A stretch of 64,000 nt of DNA from Carposina sasakii. Taxonomy: Eukaryota; Arthropoda; Insecta; Lepidoptera; Carposinidae. A model generated the notes under the pieces. That model worked only from the letters and a program-made list of their open reading frames with translations. It did no database searches and was not told where the DNA came from. The stretch's first letter is position 1. Each line of letters begins with the position of its first letter. The stretch covers positions 9,962,716 through 10,026,715 of the forward strand of contig CP053163.1 of the NCBI GenBank assembly GCA_014607495.2. The letters are read 5' to 3'. This document shows, in pieces, positions 52,901 to 63,311 of this stretch. A program made the translations under genes and the position numbers.

Positions 52901-55132
52901 TAAAGATATCTCCACAAGTTCATTTTCCTCCGGAAAGTCTCCTCTGTCTGCTGTGACTTCACAAACTTGTCCCACATCTCCTGTGACATTGTATCCCATT
53001 TTGAGCCTGCAACCAATATTCACTCCAGGTCATTTAAAACACACTAAAGTTATCAATCCTTTGCTTAACTTAGATCATAGAGAAATAAAACTTACGATTT
53101 ATCAAACTGGAACTCCACAAATAGATCTTTCTCCATTTGCTTGCATAGTAATTTCTAATGCTCTCATATGAACATACTTGACAAATTTCAACTTAACACC
53201 CAGTAGTTTCATTGGTCAACAATAATATGACATTTAACATACAGACAGTTCAGTCTGCCACTAAAGTTCCTAGTTAAAAATCTCAAAATAAGAGCAACAA
53301 TCGTACCATTGAGCAAGTCATCCGGCGTGAACTTGACCTGGAAAGGATATGAGGCGTTGAGGTATCTCTCTGGTGCGATGCGGCGCGGGCGCACGTCCCG
53401 TCGTCGTCCGCGCCACTCCCGCACCTGCGCGTACTGCGAGTAGCCGGCTGTCGCCCGCTCTGGGCGGGAACCCACCTCTCCTGAAATGTTAATAGCACCT
53501 CTACAGTTCTTGTAATCTTATTACAGTATGTTTTAGATTATAAGCGATTCTGTTTGTGTGGACTGCAGAAAAATAAAATGTCGTTATTTCAATGGTAGGC
53601 TGTAATGTAGATTATTAGTGACAAACCATTTTTAGGCAATAAAAAGTAGCCTAATGTCTTGTCTCAGACTCTAGACTACCTATGTACTAAATTTTGTTTA
53701 AATAGGTTCTGTAGTTTTAGTGTGAAAACATGACATAGAGAGTTATTTTCACATTTATATTAGTACAGATAGGCACCCTCAGGCACCCCCCTCGGCACCC
53801 TCAGCCAAGCAGCAGTGTCTGTATTACTGGTTCTCTACAGTAAGGTTATGTTATCCAAGATATAAATTGGGGGAGGCCCATGAAGAAAAAATAAAAGAAG
53901 AGTGGGGGTGAAGTATGGGACAAGGGGAGCATTGAACACTGTAGTCCTGCCCATTTACATAGAAACCACCTTGTAGTGACTAGTCAAACTACTTGCTCAT
54001 TATCAATATGGTTCAAGATTGTTTTACTAGTGCAATTACTCATCACTAAATGGCAATATTATACTATGTTTTAGTAAAAAAAAGTACCCTGATAAAAGTG
54101 CTAGTGTCTTTGTAATTTTAATATGCTTACATGACGTCATGGCCTCATGATTGCCACACAACTCAGTTCATAGTCCCACCTCCTCTCTTATAACTTCTTC
54201 ATGGGGAGGCCTATGTACAGTAGTGGAATTCTTATAGGTGAAATAATGATCCTAATTCTGCATTTGTGAGTCTATTCTTGATTGGTTCTAGGGTTGAAGT
54301 TTGCCTCTTGCCATTACAAATGTCTTAATAATAATAGTGCTTGAGTGGCAGTTCCAAAGACACTCTCTGATGTAATGTTCATTTTGGTGTAAAATTAGTC
54401 AAGTTAATAAACACTGTATCCAAGCATGTTGATGAGAAATCATTTAAGCAAATTATAGACAGAGAAGTCAGATTCTGATTCATTTATTGCATGTCACATG
54501 TTAAATAGATGTTAGATAAATATAGTAGATACATGTGACGCCCAGTGATGAAGTCCAGTGAAAGGTGTAGAAAATGTCATGAAATATTATTATTTAGCAG
54601 TCTCAGATAGTTGCTTAATTATTTTTATAGAACCCTAAATAAGAATATAGATTTATAACAAAACAATTCAACAAATTATTTATTGCTTTTACATGGATTT
54701 TAATTTATGATATAATATAAATAAATAAAATAACATAGTAACTATAGATCTTTTTCAAAATGAGGGTAGTCTGAAATTAAAACAAGATACAAAACTGGCA
54801 GTTAATTCCTAAAATTATAAACAAACTTATAAGTACCTACCTTTTTCACTAGATTTGTTTGACCCAGATGCATTGCTAGATAGGCTAGAGTCATCAGAAT
54901 CATATCCAAAAGCTGTATTATCAGATTTGGCAGTGGCAGGACGGTCGCGGCGCGGCTGCCACCGGCGCGGTGTGTTCTGCCCTGAGCCTCCGCCGCGGGG
55001 TTCACTTCCAGCCGGCTGCACCACGAAGTTTCGAGTCCCCGGCCGTTCCACTTGATTTGCCACCATGTACATTGCTCCTGGGCCGCCAAAATTTCCATTG
55101 CCATGATACACAACTGGTGCCCCTTCGTTCAT
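43919..55132 (-). CDS. Gld2: GLD-2 type cytoplasmic poly(A) RNA polymerase (TENT2)
   Basis: Coding exons in order: 55132-54841, 53480-53307, 53006-52888, 52365-52188, 48156-48025, 47050-46922, 45201-45072, 44525-44419, 44058-43919. All have GT-AG ends and matching phases, giving about 466 residues. N-terminus low in complexity (residues 1-100). Nucleotidyltransferase core: VGSTMSGFGLEQSDMDLCLF holds the metal-binding pair D219 and D221; QVDLNCNNVVGIRNT holds D278. Central region WAQAHNINDARQRTLSSYSL and C-terminal PAP-associated part (ETMAVSVRLG, EPFDLSNTARSVYD) match GLD-2. The enzyme lengthens mRNA tails in germ line and neurons; like its relatives it lacks an RNA-binding domain and relies on partners. 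The start at 55132 (CAACCATGA) fits; an in-frame ATG lies upstream at 55222. Exons 4 and 6 have donors multiplied in tandem arrays. Confidence 0.94.
44121..44230. repeat. Dispersed GGGGTAGGCAG repeat, partial copy
   Basis: Contains AAAATTGGTCAGAAGTGACA, CCATGTGGTTCTATCGGCCC and TGCCTACCCCGTAAGGGATA, as at 58500-58688. In the last Gld2 intron. Confidence 0.75.
45590..45733 (+). repeat. tRNA-derived SINE copy
   Basis: TTAGTGGTCAGGTAGTGGCC with a B-box-like GGTGCGAATTCC, then ATCAATATTTGTTTCCCAGT and TGGATGTTTCT. Followed directly by the CTGCTGGACGTAGG repeat. In Gld2 intron 6. Confidence 0.65.
45735..45988 (+). repeat. Dispersed CCACTGCTGGACGTAGG repeat, copy 3
   Basis: The same ordered words as at 17765-18030. 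A diverged SINE-like fragment follows to about 46045. Confidence 0.75.
46149..46999 (-). repeat. Gld2: 98-bp minisatellite carrying nine copies of the Gld2 exon 6 donor
   Basis: Unit starts at 46149, 46247, 46345, 46443, 46541, 46639, 46737, 46835 and 46933 (exact 98-bp period). On the coding strand each unit contains the last part of exon 6 (from about GCACAACATCAACGA to CACTTCCTGCAGT), then GTAAGTACAT or GTGAGTACAT, then a short spacer. The unit nearest the true exon (46933-46999) is the functional exon end; the other eight lie in the intron and lack an acceptor of their own. 98 is not a multiple of three. Confidence 0.95.
47108..47340. repeat. Dispersed repeat related to CCACTGCTGAATATAGGCC
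   Basis: AGTCCACTGCTGAATATAGG, then CCGACCGGTCGGAAGCAGCC and GCTAGGTCGTCCGTCCATCT. A recurrent lepidopteran repeat. In Gld2 intron 5. Confidence 0.6.
47420..47675. mobile_element. hAT-like foldback MITE, copy 2
   Basis: 256 bp, starting CATAGAGG and ending CTCTAT, with an exact 8-bp duplication GCCCTGGG (47412-47419 and 47676-47683). It is inserted in a minus-orientation CCACTGCTGGACGTAGG repeat whose halves flank it. Same family as 26564-26825. Confidence 0.85.
47738..47850. repeat. Dispersed repeat, GGGGTAGGCAGAGATCACGG type
   Basis: GGGGTAGGCAGAGATCACGG, CCACTTGCTACGATCCTTAC, ACCTCTTTCGCTTCATC. A common lepidopteran repeat, in Gld2 intron 5. Confidence 0.6.
48369..52234 (-). repeat. Gld2: 65-bp minisatellite carrying 58 copies of the Gld2 exon 4 donor
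   Basis: On the coding strand the unit holds 43 nt of exon 4 (CACCTCAGCTACATCCTCAC to AGCTTCGACCCTG) and 22 nt of intron starting GTCAGTGACACTACACATGC. Counting the junction word CACTGACCAG on the + strand from 48397 to 52181 gives 58 copies: 37 at an exact 65-bp period, then one short unit near 50771, ten more, an irregular patch at 51480-51540, and ten to the true exon. The commonest variation is GGATGTAGC versus GAATGTAGC. The authentic exon end is 52188. Confidence 0.95.
53636..53772. repeat. Dispersed retroposon-like repeat
   Basis: AAAAAGTAGCCTAATGTCTT...AGGTTCTGTAGTTTTAGTGT...TTTATATTAGTACAGATAG, related in layout to 34195-34340. In Gld2 intron 1. Confidence 0.55.
53773..54840 (-). 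other. Gld2: Gld2 intron 1, distal part
   Basis: AT-rich, with no gene or clear repeat apart from a weak GGGGAGGCCTATGTACAGTA word near 54206, related to the CTGCTGGACGTAGG family. Confidence 0.4.
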
Positions 55133-56167
55133 GGTTGCCTCACTTATCTGAAAATTGGGGTATCCAGATAGAATAAAACCGGCGAAAGCTTGATTAATCA
55201 CTTCAGAGTACGACGATACCAACCTGTATTTTGACTGTTAAATTCGATGGCGTCCGACCTCTTCGAGCAGCTATTGTGTCATAATAGGCGTAATAAATTA
55301 ATTATACGGTGCGACGTCGAAACTAAATAATATTCGAACATTTACCGACTTTATTCACCGAAATTCGAGACGATCCGTCAAACGTCCTACACTTGGTGAT
55401 TCTCTGGTTATAATTATCTTTAAGTCGGTATACAATACGTGTCGCTTTAAGGGCACTCACCGTACAATAAAACGATTTAGTTTTATATTTCGACGCCGTT
55501 ATTTCTAAATCTACCCACGAATTATGGCAAATGCAGAAAAATATTGGACTTGATCCGCCATAGTTTCTAAAAGCAACACTACACTAGCGACATCTGACAA
55601 CTGACAGCGACGGTCGTACACGTGATTTATTTTTCTTTTCAAATTCTGCGTTCTATTTCAGCCAGTTCATTTTTATCTATGTGATCACCATCCTTTTCGC
55701 TCACTCTTTGCTTAACCCCAACCAACCCCAATCTGATTGTCTCCATCCCCCATCACGCTACTGCAAAGTGCGCTACTGGATGATTCAAAGTCCACGCATC
55801 TCAGAGTAAAGTTCAAAGCACGCTTCTTTGGTAATGGCTGAGTGCATCATTAGCCTATTGCAGTTCACTGCTGGACATAGACCTTTCCCAACTCAGGCCA
55901 CAAGGCTTGACCTTCCGTTTTGCCATCCAGTTACCTAACGCATAGAATCTTAAATCTTTGTCAATCCACACGAAACATTGTGATTACAAATATAGTAAAA
56001 TGGTATAGATATATTTAAAATTGTATCGCGTAGGAATATAATACTTGTTAAAAATGCTTATTTTTGAAAAATAGGTATATATCAGAAATTTGGGTATATA
56101 TTCAGGAATAAAAAATACAAAATACCATGAAGAAGGTATAAAAGAGGAGGTGGGACGGGTGAGGGGG
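55133..56167. other. Gld2 5' region and intergenic spacer
   Basis: The 5' UTR and promoter of Gld2 probably lie in 55133-55600. A degenerate CTGCTGGACATAGACC repeat is at 55850-55915. No further gene is seen. Confidence 0.45.
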
Positions 56168-56490
56168 TGGTGATGTTTTCTGGTAGATAAGTTATATTTT
56201 GTTTAACTTGTTATGTGAATCTAGTGCGTGTGCATGGTTTTATATGCAGGTAAGCTGAGTAAAATTTTAGTCGGAATACGATCTCTGCATGGGCTCATGT
56301 AAGTTGTTTCTGCAATTATTTTTTATTTTTATTAATTTTAAACTAGTTCTTGAGGATTTTCCCGACGTTTCCATTCATCATCATTATCATCCATCATAAA
56401 TTCAGAATTCATTTTACTAAAGACAATGATTATGGTTGTATGGGCTTAGTTCCCCTTGCCTTTCCTTCGGGATAAACTAAAAAAAAAAAT
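56168..56490 (+). repeat. SINE-like family copy, 5' truncated
   Basis: Runs from GTGATGTTTTCTGGTAGAT to GGGATAAACT plus an 11-base A tail, matching 8162-8570. Confidence 0.75.
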
Positions 56491-56779
56491 GATTTTGACA
56501 TTGACATTTCTTTTTTGACGTAGACAAAATAGAAAATAATTGTCGGTCACTAAAAAATAAATTAAATTCTCTCCAATAAATTACAATATTAAACAATAAA
56601 TCTAATATGCAAGGTTATCAAGGACCTGTATATGTTGGTAACTATTATTAGAAAAATATAACAGGTACGCTGACGTTGAATGACTATCATGTAACCTAAA
56701 AAGTGTAGTCTTCTCGATCATTACAACCTATTTGTTTTGATCGTCAATATCTTATTGAGACGGTGCATTTGGCATTGCT

Positions 56780-59088
56780 ATGTCTCACTTTGGGGATTAC
56801 ATCGACGGTGTACCCGTTAAAATATCAGAAAAATATAAGAGACCGCCACGAATAGAATTGCCGTACAGTGTTATTGAATCCTCTGCCAGAGCCCAGGATG
56901 TGGTCGACAGAGCTAGTCATTGTTGCACATTCGAGACCAATGTACTTGCTAAGGTTAGGGAGCTTAGGAGTGCGAAAGAAACGAAGAAAAACGAAAGGAG
57001 GCATAGATTACAATTGCTGGAAGAAGCAAAACAAAAGAAATTAGATGCTATTGCTGCTGCAGAGGCTGAGGAGAAACTGAAACAGCTAAGTGTATCTGAA
57101 GTGTCATATCCGAGCACAGATGAGATCAGTCCACTGACACCTGATGAAAAACATGATAAGAACTGTGATACCACTCCCAGACAAGACAATAGCCCAGAGT
57201 TTGTTGAAGCTACAACATCAACTGATGCTAACTATCCATCATGCAGTAGGGCAGTAGATTCTCAACCAAACATTTTGCAGCCAATCCAAGTGCAGACTAA
57301 CTACCAACAGCATAGTCTACTTGATGACCCTAACCCTTTGGAAGAGCTGAAGTTAACTAGGAAAATGTCTAAAATACATTATAACCCCAATGTTGATGCA
57401 TTAACTTATAAGGATTTTGAGAATGACACATCCAGTCCATTTGATAATGTAGAGTTAAAGACTATAAATGAGATGGAGTTGTTAGCGCAGGTGTTGCAGA
57501 GTCAGAGGGAGTCCTCAACAAGTTGTCCGGCAGAGACATACATACCGGAACAAAACTACACACAGGTTACAAACTGCGCCTCCCAGGCTCAGCTGTCTGG
57601 TATGACATACATGCCCAACTCATACATAGAAACAAACATGCAAGATCCCAATATGATTTATTCTTCGCCCCAACACTACCCGATGAATAACGGGTACTAT
57701 GTACCTACAGATAATGCCAATGCCTGTGATAATATGCCAATGGATAACATGTATATGCCAAATTATCAGTACTATGTACCCCCAAATGCTTACACGGTAG
57801 ACCCAAATTATTATAGTCCTCAAATGCCTGGCAATGAAGTAGTACAGGTACCTAATGGGTCACCGTATATTCCTCAGCCGTATTACTACCAATACCCACA
57901 AGTGCCGGTACCCTACCCATCAATAAGCACAATGTACACAACACACCAGAATGAAGAGAGCAATTCTATACCATCACAGAGCTTTGTGAAGTCACGGTCG
58001 CGCAGTGTGCCGGATATAGTAAATGAGTTAAACGAAGAGCTAGAATCCGCTAGATTAAGGGCCACTGAGAGGTCCTACAATGCCAGTCCTGCACCCAAAT
58101 CTATTCCTAGATCATCTTCAAGTAGTGATAAAAAGAATGAGAGGAGAAGGAGGAAATCGGAAAATCTACCGAATCCCTTTGATAAGATGCCCCAGAGGGT
58201 GCAGGAAATGTGTAAAAAAATACATAGCATGGGGTTTCCATTGGGCAGGGTAGCCCGAGTATGCTCTATTGTAGGTGATAATGATAAAAAGGTGAGAATA
58301 TATAAATAACTTCACAGATAAGATTAATTTGATCATTATGGTACTTACATGTCTTTTTTTGTTTGTCATGAATATGCTGTTGCACGGGTAAAAGACTACT
58401 ACGGGTACACAAAGATCATGAATGTGATGTATCTTATAATTTTGTTCTGCAACCCTTGTAAGCCTGACTATTGTAGAAAATTATATTTCTGTAATAAGTC
58501 ACTAGAGGGACAAGAGGGTCTTGGTGTTTTGTAGGCGATGGGCTGACCACCTGTCACTACTAACCGAACTTGTATATCTCAACTATATCCTCAAAATTGG
58601 TCAGAAGTGTTACCATGTGGTTCTATCGGCCCTTGGTGCTCTGCCTACCCCGTAAGGGATAAAGGTGTGATTATATGTATGTATGTATGAAATATGTCAA
58701 AAAAGGAGTATGCACAATTTCTTGAAATAAGTAACTACATACTATAACTTTTAAAAAACTGGTTAGTCAGGCCAGATAAATGTAATAGGATTGTTTCATA
58801 CTCTTAGTTTAACTATAATATCCAGATATTTGTATTTTTATTACGCTTTCAGTCAAAAACTACTTACTAAACAGATTTTGATGAAACTTACCATTTATGT
58901 AGCTTCATATTAACTCCTGTCTCTTCACTCTGTTTTTGATCATAATGGTTTTCCTATTACAGATAATAGAGGGTCTTCTTATGGTGGGTGACCTGATGGA
59001 CCTAGGGTTCTCCGAAGGTCGAGTATCTGCTGCATTAGCGAAACATGAGTTCAATAAGGATAAGGCGTTGGATGAGCTTGTATCGTAG
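56780..59088 (+). CDS. Ubap1: Ubiquitin-associated protein 1 (ESCRT-I subunit)
   Basis: Exon 1 is 56780-58291 and exon 2 is 58963-59088, joined in phase 0 to about 545 residues. The N-terminus YIDGVPVKISEKYKRPPRIE matches the UMA motif that docks UBAP1 onto the ESCRT-I core. Residues about 55-105 are charged and helical (KETKKNERRHRLQLLEEAKQ). The middle is long, disordered and Y/P/N-rich. The C-terminus (VQEMCKKIHSMGFPLGRVAR, then LMDLGFSEGRVSAALAKHEF in exon 2) matches the paired UBA helices (SOUBA) that bind ubiquitin. Role: sorting of ubiquitinated receptors at the endosome. If the intron is retained the frame stops at 58309 and the second UBA unit is lost. AATAAA at 59455-59460. Confidence 0.88.
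58500..58688. repeat. Dispersed GGGGTAGGCAG repeat in Ubap1 intron
   Basis: Reverse orientation of 17119-17282: GAGGGACAAGAGGGTCTTGG, GATGGGCTGACCACCTGTCA, CTGCCTACCCCGTAAGGGAT. Confidence 0.8.
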
Positions 59089-59460
59089 TAATTGACTTAC
59101 GTATGTATATAGCTAGAGGTCTAATTTAGTGTTTCTTTTTCCGAATTTTATGTAAATTACGTCACTTCTTTGCTTTACTTATAGATGAGTTCTGAATGCA
59201 CACGATAATAGGTTATAATCTAAATGTTACAGTAATGTTCACAAAAATGGAATAAGCAGTGTTTTTGTCACGAAATAACGAAGTAAAATATTGTGTAAAT
59301 ATATATAAAATATTCTGGCACGGAATGCAGAGGATGTGGGTTCAAGTCCCACTCGGGTGAAATTTTTTTTCCATTTCTTTATTAATAATTTTATAATATT
59401 TCGTGTTGGCTATTTCTACTGTTTTCTAATTTATCTGTGCTAGTTTGGAAGTTGAATAAA
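59089..59460 (+). other. Ubap1: Ubap1 3' UTR
   Basis: Ends at AATAAA (59455-59460). It includes a tRNA-like fragment at 59316-59362 (TGCAGAGGATGTGGGTTCAA), probably from a SINE; a diverged match is at 48330-48360. Confidence 0.55.
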
Positions 59461-60979
59461 TACTCGATAGTACATCGTATTAAGGATGCGTTTTTATGAA
59501 TGAACCCTCAGTTGCATAAACGCGGTCGTTGTATTGGACTGGTCAACTCTTCGCCCGCCCCATTTCAATGAAAACGCACCCTTATTAATGTACTATGCAT
59601 ATAATTCGTAATGTACTGAACGAGTACTAATATTTACCCGATTGGTTATTAAAAGAGATTAAGTAAATGCATACTTAAATACTTGTGATTTTATAAAACT
59701 GGAGTATTACTATTTTGTCTATGTTCTCTGAAGTACAATAGTCCGGGAGGTAGCGTTGCATTTTACAAAATAATTTCTGGTCGATTGATTAATGTCATAA
59801 CGTACTTTTCATGGATAGTCATTGAGTAACTCGAACGTCAGCAGCTCCAGTAAGGGTGGGGAGAGAATTTCAAGTATGTCAAAAAAAATAAATCCAAAAA
59901 TTATTTCTGTTCGTCCGAAAATTTGCACATCAGTAGTTTTAACAATAATAATAATTATAGAAACCGTCAGCTGTGAAGAAAATGGCGGGTTGTACGTCAG
60001 CAGGTTATATATACCTATATTAAAAATAATTATTTTCATTTCATTTCCGGTCGAATGAAACTGATACAGGCTATTCTTTATGCTATAAAAATGATAAAAA
60101 AAAGCCTCAGCAGATCTATCGATAGGGGTAAAATCGTCAGCAAGGGGATTATATGTGCCGAGCAGGTATTCAATCCGAGTATGCATTAACCTTGCTGACG
60201 ATTTTACCCCTATCGATAGATCTGCTGAGGCTTTTTTTTATCATTTTTATAGCATAAAGAATAACCTGTATCAGTTTCATTCGACCGGAAATGAAATGAA
60301 AATAATTATTTTTAATATAGGTATACAGGATGTCCCAAAACTCAACGTCAAGCCGAAACGGGGTGACAGGATTGATCATAACCATCACGAGAAAAATCTG
60401 AAAAAAAATCTATCCCATGCAGTTTGAAAATTATGGGCATTTTAAGAAAAACCTAGAAATTTGATCAAACTGTACCATTTTTCGGTTATTGTGGTTATTA
60501 TTTTTTATTTTTGTTCATTTGAACTTTAGAAACGTAATCCTAAATAACATTTCTAGAATCCCAATAAAAAATAATGACACAATTGCCTTAAGTTCCCGAG
60601 AATTGAGACTATTTGTTAAACTACGAATTTAAAATTTTCAAGATTCGTCGACTTTGACAGGCCCTCCTATAAAAAAAATGTACTAGAGTGCCTTGGCAAG
60701 TAGCATTAAAAGTTGGCGCATTTAATCAGAATTCTAAAATGGTACAATACTTGTTAGTTCCATACAATAGAAAAGAGTAAAAAAATTAAAACCTCAAGTA
60801 ACCCGATTTTTGCTATCAGATTTTACTCAGTTAAAATGTTTTTAATTCGCACAAGCTCTAGGTAGGTTCTTAATTTTAAGGCAAAATGATGAGAGAGATG
60901 GATAATGGGTATGTTTGCCATGAGTGAGCGAGACAGATAGTGACGCCACGCATTGAGACGGAGATGCGTCGTTTAAACG

Positions 60980-61031
60980 AGTGCGAATGAAACAGATAGA
61001 TGCTATGGCATCTATCTGTTTCATTCGCACT
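60980..61031. repeat. Perfect 24-bp-arm hairpin
   Basis: AGTGCGAATGAAACAGATAG plus ATGC, a TATG loop, then the exact complement. Just inside the left inverted repeat and about 200 bp upstream of the transposase. Confidence 0.85.
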
Positions 61032-61256
61032 AGTTTCAGCCAAGCAAATGGCTACGCTACCAGTCCGACACCAACCAGTTAGTACGTTTCGCTCATTCGT
61101 CTACTGCGCACGTTCGTATTCGCTTGTGTTGATTTAGTACTGACAACTTTGGCTTCTCTTTTTGGACTTGAATCTTTGTGAATTGGACTTGTTGATAACA
61201 TACCGGCAACTTGGGCTTCTCTCTGGACTTTTGTGTTGGCATCCTTTTTATCTACC

Positions 61257-62323
61257 ATGCCTACGCGCTACACTTCACAAGAATATGCGAACATGCACCT
61301 CATTTATGGGGAATGCAGATGCAACGCAAGTGCTGCCGCTAGACTTTATCGTGAAAGATATCCAAATTTAGAGCGCTACCCGGATCACCGCGTGTTTGTT
61401 AATGTGCACCGTTCACTCACAGAGGGCGGCCATTTCCCGAATCAAATACAGGCTGGAGGTAGACCTGTGTTTCCTTTCCAGGAAGAAGTATTGCAAGAGG
61501 TCGCACGTGACCGAAGTATTTCCGTACGTGGAATTGAAGAAAGAACGGGAATACCGAAAAGCACTGCTCATCGTATTTTACAAAGAGCCGAAATGCATCC
61601 GTTTCACGTACAACGAGTTCAAAGTCTTCTACCTCGAGATTATCAGGAAAGGATTTCTTTTTGTAGAACAATGCTACAGAGGCATAATCAGAATCCCCAA
61701 TTCATCCAAAAAATTCTCTGGTCAGATGAATCGACATTTAAAAAAGATGGTTACATGAACTTGCACAATTATCACGAGTGGCATGTGGAGAATCCACATT
61801 TAATGCGAGAAGATAGATCCCAGTATCGTTTTAAAGTAAACCTGTGGACCGGAATTTTAAACGGTAAAATTATTGGGCCTATTGAACTGCCTGAGAACTT
61901 GAATGGAACTAATTACCTACATTTTTTAAGAGAAGATTTACCAACCCTGTTAGAGGACGTACCACTAGCAGATCTTCGCGACATGTGGTTTCAACAAGAT
62001 GGCTGCCCAGCGCATTTCGCAGTGCAAGTAAGAGATTTCCTTGACCAGGAATATCCGGGAAGGTGGATTGGACGTTCGGGCACTATCTCGTGGCCCGCCC
62101 GTTCACCAGATTTAAATCCCCTGGATTTTTCTATTGGGGAGTTCTCAAAGAAAAAGTTTACTCAAAGCCCATTGAGAACGTAGCCGACCTGCGTGAACGC
62201 ATTTCTCAAGCAGCTGAGGCGATCAACTCTCGAAGATATGCCCGACTAATAAGTAGATCTTTTTTAAGAAGATGTAGGGCTTGTATTGAGGCTGATGGTA
62301 AACAATTTGAACATTTATTGTAA
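61257..62323 (+). pseudogene. DDD transposase of Tc1/mariner superfamily, one frameshift
   Basis: The most likely start is the ATG at 61257 (MPTRYTSQEYANMHLIYGEC, an N-terminal DUF4817-like region); an in-frame ATG lies at 61233. Then a helix-turn-helix (SVRGIEERTGIPKSTAHRIL) and the nuclease motifs ILWSDEST, MWFQQDGCPAHF and WPARSPDLNPLDF. Taking the aspartate of NPLD as the third catalytic residue, 41 residues separate it from the second, a DD41D arrangement. Directly after this the frame shifts at a five-T run (62126-62130); the next frame carries the expected continuation (FYWGVLKEKVYS) to 62323. One missing T or a homopolymer error explains it. Confidence 0.87.
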
Positions 62324-63311
62324 TAAAAAACGTTATTTCTCTATCATCTGACTTTTATTCCAACAAACCTAATTATTTTACTAATTTTACTAACTTTTTT
62401 TCACTTTGGTAAAAGTGGCGTCACTATCTGTCTCGCTCACTCATGGCGAACATACCCATTATCCATCTCTCTCATCATTTTGTCTTAAAATTAAGAACCT
62501 ACCTAGAGCTTGTGTGAATTAAAAACATTTTAACTGAGTAAAATGAGATAGCAAAAATCGGGTTACTTGAGGTTTTAATTTTTTTACTCTTTTCTATTGT
62601 ATGGAACTAACAAGTATTGTACCATTTTAGAATTCTGATTAAATGCGCCAACTTTTAATGCCACTTGCCAAGGCACTCTAGTACATTTTTTTTATAGGAG
62701 GGCCTGTCAAAGTCGACGAATCTTGAAAATTTTAAATTCGTAGTTTAACAAATAGTCTCAATTCTCGGAAACTTGAGGCAATTGTGTCATTATTTTTTAT
62801 TGGGATTCTAGAAATGTTATTTAGGATTACGTTTCCAAAGTTCAAATGAACAAAAATAAAAAAGAATAACCACAATAACCGAAAAATGGTACAGTTTGAT
62901 CAAATTTCTAGGTTTCTCTTAAAATGCCCATAATTTTCAAACTGCATGGGATAGATTTTTTTTCAGATTTTTCTCGTGATGGTTATGATCAATCCTGTCA
63001 CCCCGTTTCGGCTTGACGTTGAGTTTTGGGACATCCTGTATATAACCTGCTGACGTACAACCCGCCATTTTCTTCACAGCTGACGGTTTCTATAATTATT
63101 ATTATTGTTAAAACTACTGATGTGCAAATTTTCGGACGAACAGAAATAATTTTTGGTTTTTTTTTTTTGACATTCTCTCCCCACTCGCCCCACCCTGAGT
63201 GCGCCTGCTGACGCTCAATTCAATTGATGTCCTCATCTAAACTATCAATTGCACTCAAAATCGATCGGCCTAAAATCACCATCAAAAATGCAACGCTACC
63301 TCCCGGACTAC

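Larger units (their letters stand above)
60326..63038 (+). mobile_element. Tc1/mariner-superfamily transposon with 624-bp inverted repeats
   Basis: 2713 bp starting CAGGATGTCCCAAAACTCAA and ending in the mirror sequence, flanked by TA (60324-60325 and 63039-63040). Inverted repeats span 60326-60949 and 62415-63038 with only a few mismatches. It encodes one transposase. The other arm of the surrounding foldback shows the unoccupied target (ACCTATATTAAAA on its opposite strand), confirming the boundaries. Confidence 0.9.
59739..63311. mobile_element. Long foldback element split by a Tc1/mariner-type insertion
   Basis: Ends TAGTCCGGGAGGTAGCGTTG and its complement. The left arm 59739-60145 mirrors 60190-60325 plus 63039-63311 (about 407 and 409 bp) around a 44-bp centre. 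Inner markers include TCAGCAGATCTATCGATAGG and TCATTTCCGGTCGAATGAAA. TA next to the ends could be the target duplication. Class not assigned. Confidence 0.8.

Noticed and set aside
54827..55222. Longer Gld2 N-terminus from the ATG at 55222
   Set aside because: A TTTTCAG acceptor-like site and a better start context point to 55132; the upstream residues show no family match. It remains possible.
59316..59362. Functional tRNA gene
   Set aside because: A B-box-like GGTTCAAGTCCC is present, but no cloverleaf with acceptor stem is apparent; a SINE fragment is more likely.
61396..61758. Alternative + frame of 120 residues in the Tc1/mariner-type element
   Set aside because: A shadow of the transposase, which has all catalytic motifs in the other frame.
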